From Candidatus Nitrospira nitrosa (lineage in GTDB: Bacteria; Nitrospirota; Nitrospiria; Nitrospirales; Nitrospiraceae), in the NCBI RefSeq assembly GCF_001458735.1, contig NZ_CZQA01000009.1, positions 1 to 64,000 of the forward strand: a stretch of 64,000 bases of DNA, read 5' to 3'. The position numbers and the translations under genes were made by a program. Positions 61,561 to 64,000 of this stretch are shown piece by piece. Positions within the stretch are counted from its first letter, which is position 1, and each line of letters begins with the position of its first letter. A model generated the notes under the pieces. That model made no database searches. It saw only the letters and a list, made by a program, of their open reading frames with translations, and was not told the DNA's origin.

Positions 61561-62703
61561 TTACTTTGCCATCAAGATCTCTTGCGCTTTTCCGACACCA
61601 CTGCCTAGTTTCACGGAATGGCCAAGTCCCTTCAACACCATCTCAGTTGCAGCGAGGGCGGCGATCACATCGAATGTATCGGCATAGCCCATATGCGAGA
61701 GGCGGAAGATTTTCCCCTTAAGGTGATCTTGCCCACCTGCTGCGGTCATGCCGTACTTCACACGAAGATTCTTGTAGATGGCCTGGCCATCAATGCCATC
61801 TGGCGCACACACGGCTGTGAGGGCATCGCTCGGAGACTCCTTGGGAAACAGGGCCATGCCGGCGGCTTTCACACCTTCCCGCATCGCCTGAGCTAATCGT
61901 CCCTGTCGTGCAAACATCTGTTCCAACCCTTCTGCCCGCATGATCTTGAGGGCTTCCTGAAGCCCAATGATGAGTGAGACGGTTGGGGTAAACAACGTTT
62001 GATTCTTGGCCTGATTTTCCCGTTCCTTCTTGAAGTTAAAGTAAAAGGCGGCATTCGTTGCTTTATCGGCCAAGGCCCAGGCCTTGGAGCTCACGCTCAC
62101 GAAAGCCATGCCTGGAGGTAGCATCAAGGCTTTCTGAGAACCGGTGATGACGACGTCCAGTCCCCAGGCGTCGGTCTTTATATCAAACACGCCAAGCGCC
62201 GTTATCGCGTCGACCACCAAAATGGTGCTCTCGTATCCTTTGACGATTTCACCCAGCGCCTTGACGTCATGCGATACGCCGGTAGACGTCTCACTTGCTT
62301 GCACATAGACAGCCTTGATTGAAGGATCTTTTTTCAGGGCGTCGGCGACTTGTTGAGGATCAATTGCACGGCCCCACTCGACCTTGAGTTCAGTCGACTG
62401 GATGCCGAATGTTTTACACAGCTTGCCCCAGCGCTCACCGAATTTTCCGGCGTTCACATACAAGGCTTTATCACCGGGCGATAAAAAGTTGGACACAGAG
62501 CCTTCCATCCCACCGGTGCCGGATGCAGCAAGCATCAGGACGTCATTTTGTGTCTGAAACAGCCATTTTAGCCCCTCGCGCACCTCGGCAAAGATCGGGT
62601 CGAATTCTGGGGCGCGGTGATGGATCATGGGACGAGCCATTGCCAACAACACCTCCGGTGGAACGGGTGTCGGGCCAGGAGCCAATAGATAGCGCTTCAG
62701 CAT
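61561..62703 (-). CDS. Class V aminotransferase, alanine/serine-glyoxylate type
   Basis: The 380-residue PLP enzyme has MLKRYLLAPGPTPVPPEVLL at the start. DALLILAASG-like segments, TILVVDAITALGVFDIKTDA and the Schiff-base lysine in VVITGSQKALMLPPGMAFVS follow, typical of the SerC/AGXT class V group. Enzymes of this family convert glyoxylate, hydroxypyruvate or phosphohydroxypyruvate. Direct placement before serA, with no serC elsewhere in the window, suggests it acts as phosphoserine aminotransferase. That is inference from context. A GGAGGT ribosome binding site supports the start. Confidence 0.9.
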   Translation of the reverse strand: MLKRYLLAPGPTPVPPEVLLAMARPMIHHRAPEFDPIFAEVREGLKWLFQTQNDVLMLAASGTGGMEGSVSNFLSPGDKALYVNAGKFGERWGKLCKTFGIQSTELKVEWGRAIDPQQVADALKKDPSIKAVYVQASETSTGVSHDVKALGEIVKGYESTILVVDAITALGVFDIKTDAWGLDVVITGSQKALMLPPGMAFVSVSSKAWALADKATNAAFYFNFKKERENQAKNQTLFTPTVSLIIGLQEALKIMRAEGLEQMFARQGRLAQAMREGVKAAGMALFPKESPSDALTAVCAPDGIDGQAIYKNLRVKYGMTAAGGQDHLKGKIFRLSHMGYADTFDVIAALAATEMVLKGLGHSVKLGSGVGKAQEILMAK

Positions 62704-63004
62704 TGATCAATACCTCCTCAACAAAATAACAATGTAAATTCGGTAAGATAGCTCTCTGGAGAGGCCGTACGCTACCATTTGCCTTGGGAGCCTGTCAAGG
62801 AATCGAGCGACAGAATTGCGTGCGTGATTCAGTCTTTTTCGAGGTCTTGCTAATGTCCGTCTCTGAGGCCATCTGTGACCGGGAGAGGAATCGGACAGGA
62901 GTCAATGTGGCTTGCAGGGTGACCCTGATCAACGCGGATACTACGGATTAGGATGTCCGGTCGATTTCTTGACAAGTTTGCAGGGGATCGATAGGCTCTC
63001 TCGT
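62704..63004. promoter_or_regulatory. Divergent promoter region between the aminotransferase and mltD genes
   Basis: For the minus strand, TTGACA (62793-62798, reverse) is followed 18 bases on by TAGCGT (62769-62774), feeding the aminotransferase operon. For the plus strand, TTGACA at 62969-62974 is followed after 17 bases by TAGGCT (62992-62997), only a few bases before ATG 63005. Both -35 boxes are perfect, and both -10 boxes are weak. The mltD message would have a very short leader if this start is right. Confidence 0.45.
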
Positions 63005-64000
63005 ATGTTGTTTCTTGTGATGATGTGTGTGAAGCGATGGCGTTGGACTGCCGGAATTGCGGCCACCTGTGTGGTGGGCTCCGTTCTGCTCGCGCTTCCC
63101 TGTCAGGGTTTGGCGCAAGATGCAGCTGCGACAAACCAGTCGTCCCCCTCCCCTGCCGGACAGGACACGGCACTGGAAGGGATCGATGCAGCGCAAGAAA
63201 ACGGTGAAGATCTGGATCCCAATCTGGTTCCCCTAGAACCCGAGCTGACCGCATCGCCTCCAGATCTTTCCACCAGTGACAATTCTGTTGAGACGCCTTT
63301 GGTTGAGACGGCAGCAAGCGCGGGGTCGTCCGGACCGCAGGAGACGCTCTATAATATTCCAGTGGTGATCGACCAATCGGTGCAGAGTCACATCCGGTTT
63401 TTCAACACCTCAATTCGGGACCGATTCGAACAGTGGATGGTGCGGCTCAATCGCTACCGTCCGCTGGTCGAGAACATCTTTGCAGAATTCAATCTTCCGA
63501 GTGATCTCGTGCATTTGTCCTTGGTTGAAAGTGGGTTCAATCCGTACGCCTATTCAAGGGCCAAAGCGACGGGTCCATGGCAGTTTATGAAAGGGACCGG
63601 AAAACTGTATGGATTACGCATCGATCATTATGTGGATGAACGCCGAGATCCTATTAAGTCGACCGTAGCGGCAGCGCGGTATCTCAGGGACTTATATGAT
63701 ATTTTCGGAACCTGGCCGCTAGCAATGGCAGCCTATAATGCCGGAGAAGGAAAGGTGTTACGTGCACTTCACAAGGCCCAAGCTGAATCGTTTTCTGAGA
63801 TCTCCCGGACCAAGTTGATTCGGTTGGAAACGAAGCAATATGTCCCTCGCATTATGGCGGCCACGATCATTGCTCGGAATCCTGACCAATATGGGTTTGC
63901 TCAAAACCCGGTTCCTCCTCATGAGTTTGAGGAAGTCGTCGTGACTCGCCCACTGCACTTTCGGGCCATTTCCAATATCACGGGCATTTCATACAACGAT
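63005..64000 (+). CDS. mltD: Membrane-bound lytic transglycosylase, MltD-like (3' end cut)
   Basis: The frame is open from ATG 63005 to the window edge (332 codons) and starts with a signal segment (AATCVVGSVLLALPCQGLAQ). After a disordered acidic linker comes a SLT/MltD domain. HLSLVESGFNPYAYSRAKAT contains the catalytic Glu, and TGPWQFMKGTGKLYGLRID, VDERRDPIKSTVAAARYL and TWPLAMAAYNAGEGKV are the conserved blocks. It cleaves peptidoglycan with formation of anhydro-muramic ends. MltD proteins usually end in LysM repeats, which would lie beyond the window. Starts at 63020 or 63023 are also possible; no clear ribosome binding site. Confidence 0.9.
   Translation, partial: MLFLVMMCVKRWRWTAGIAATCVVGSVLLALPCQGLAQDAAATNQSSPSPAGQDTALEGIDAAQENGEDLDPNLVPLEPELTASPPDLSTSDNSVETPLVETAASAGSSGPQETLYNIPVVIDQSVQSHIRFFNTSIRDRFEQWMVRLNRYRPLVENIFAEFNLPSDLVHLSLVESGFNPYAYSRAKATGPWQFMKGTGKLYGLRIDHYVDERRDPIKSTVAAARYLRDLYDIFGTWPLAMAAYNAGEGKVLRALHKAQAESFSEISRTKLIRLETKQYVPRIMAATIIARNPDQYGFAQNPVPPHEFEEVVVTRPLHFRAISNITGISYND

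Overview
The window looks like a chromosomal segment of a Nitrospirota bacterium, most likely Nitrospira. I infer this from overall protein style, the Nitrospira-like dispersed repeats and the gene complement. No 16S rRNA or other decisive marker is present. No tRNA, rRNA or CRISPR array was seen.

Layout. (1) 1-1293 is a mobile-element scar. The end of an IS3-family element interrupts an IS30-type transposase, whose own terminal repeat abuts a 5'-truncated TPR gene. (2) 1636-4743 is a minus-strand housekeeping run (fmdB-type zinc ribbon, aspartate aminotransferase, coaD, rsmD, a 57-residue zinc-ribbon protein). Beside it lies a strong plus-strand promoter followed by a self-complementary stretch that may be a small RNA. 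(3) 4931-16461 carries radC, an EF-G-like GTPase, an HtrA protease with an RCK_C-domain partner, gene relics, a TtuA/Ncs6-type sulfurtransferase, a DnaJ-like chaperone, a Spy-like periplasmic protein and ilvD. (4) 16451-49368 is a very large minus-strand glycan locus. It has about 15 glycosyltransferase genes, about 10 methyltransferase genes, a WecA/MraY-type initiating transferase, an FAD-dependent mutase/oxidase-like protein, an AsnB-type amidotransferase and a Wzm/Wzt ABC exporter whose ATPase has a C-terminal domain. An intact IS3 element (17359-18643) has cut into its distal end and truncated one methyltransferase. (5) 49399-54734 is a pilus block: major pilin, a Wzy_C/PglL-type membrane protein with TPRs, a membrane-anchored TPR protein, and an ABC ATPase plus permease, in an order that recalls pilA-pilG-pilH-pilI of Myxococcus. 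(6) 55075-62703 encodes a TPR lipoprotein and then an operon of class V aminotransferase, serA, hisZ and dnaB. A lytic transglycosylase (mltD-like) runs off the right edge.

How the parts may work together. In region 4 a lipid-linked glycan would be started by the WecA-like enzyme, extended by GT2, GT4, GT9 and GT10 enzymes, decorated by FkbM, TylF and other methyltransferases and by amidation, and exported by Wzm/Wzt, possibly after recognition of a modified chain end. The adjoining Wzy_C-family protein lies next to a pilin with a Ser/Thr/Ala/Pro-rich segment, which raises the possibility that glycan is transferred to the pilus. Many genes overlap by ATGA or similar, so long transcripts with translational coupling are likely. 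No nucleotide-sugar synthesis genes lie in the window, so activated sugars must be made elsewhere.
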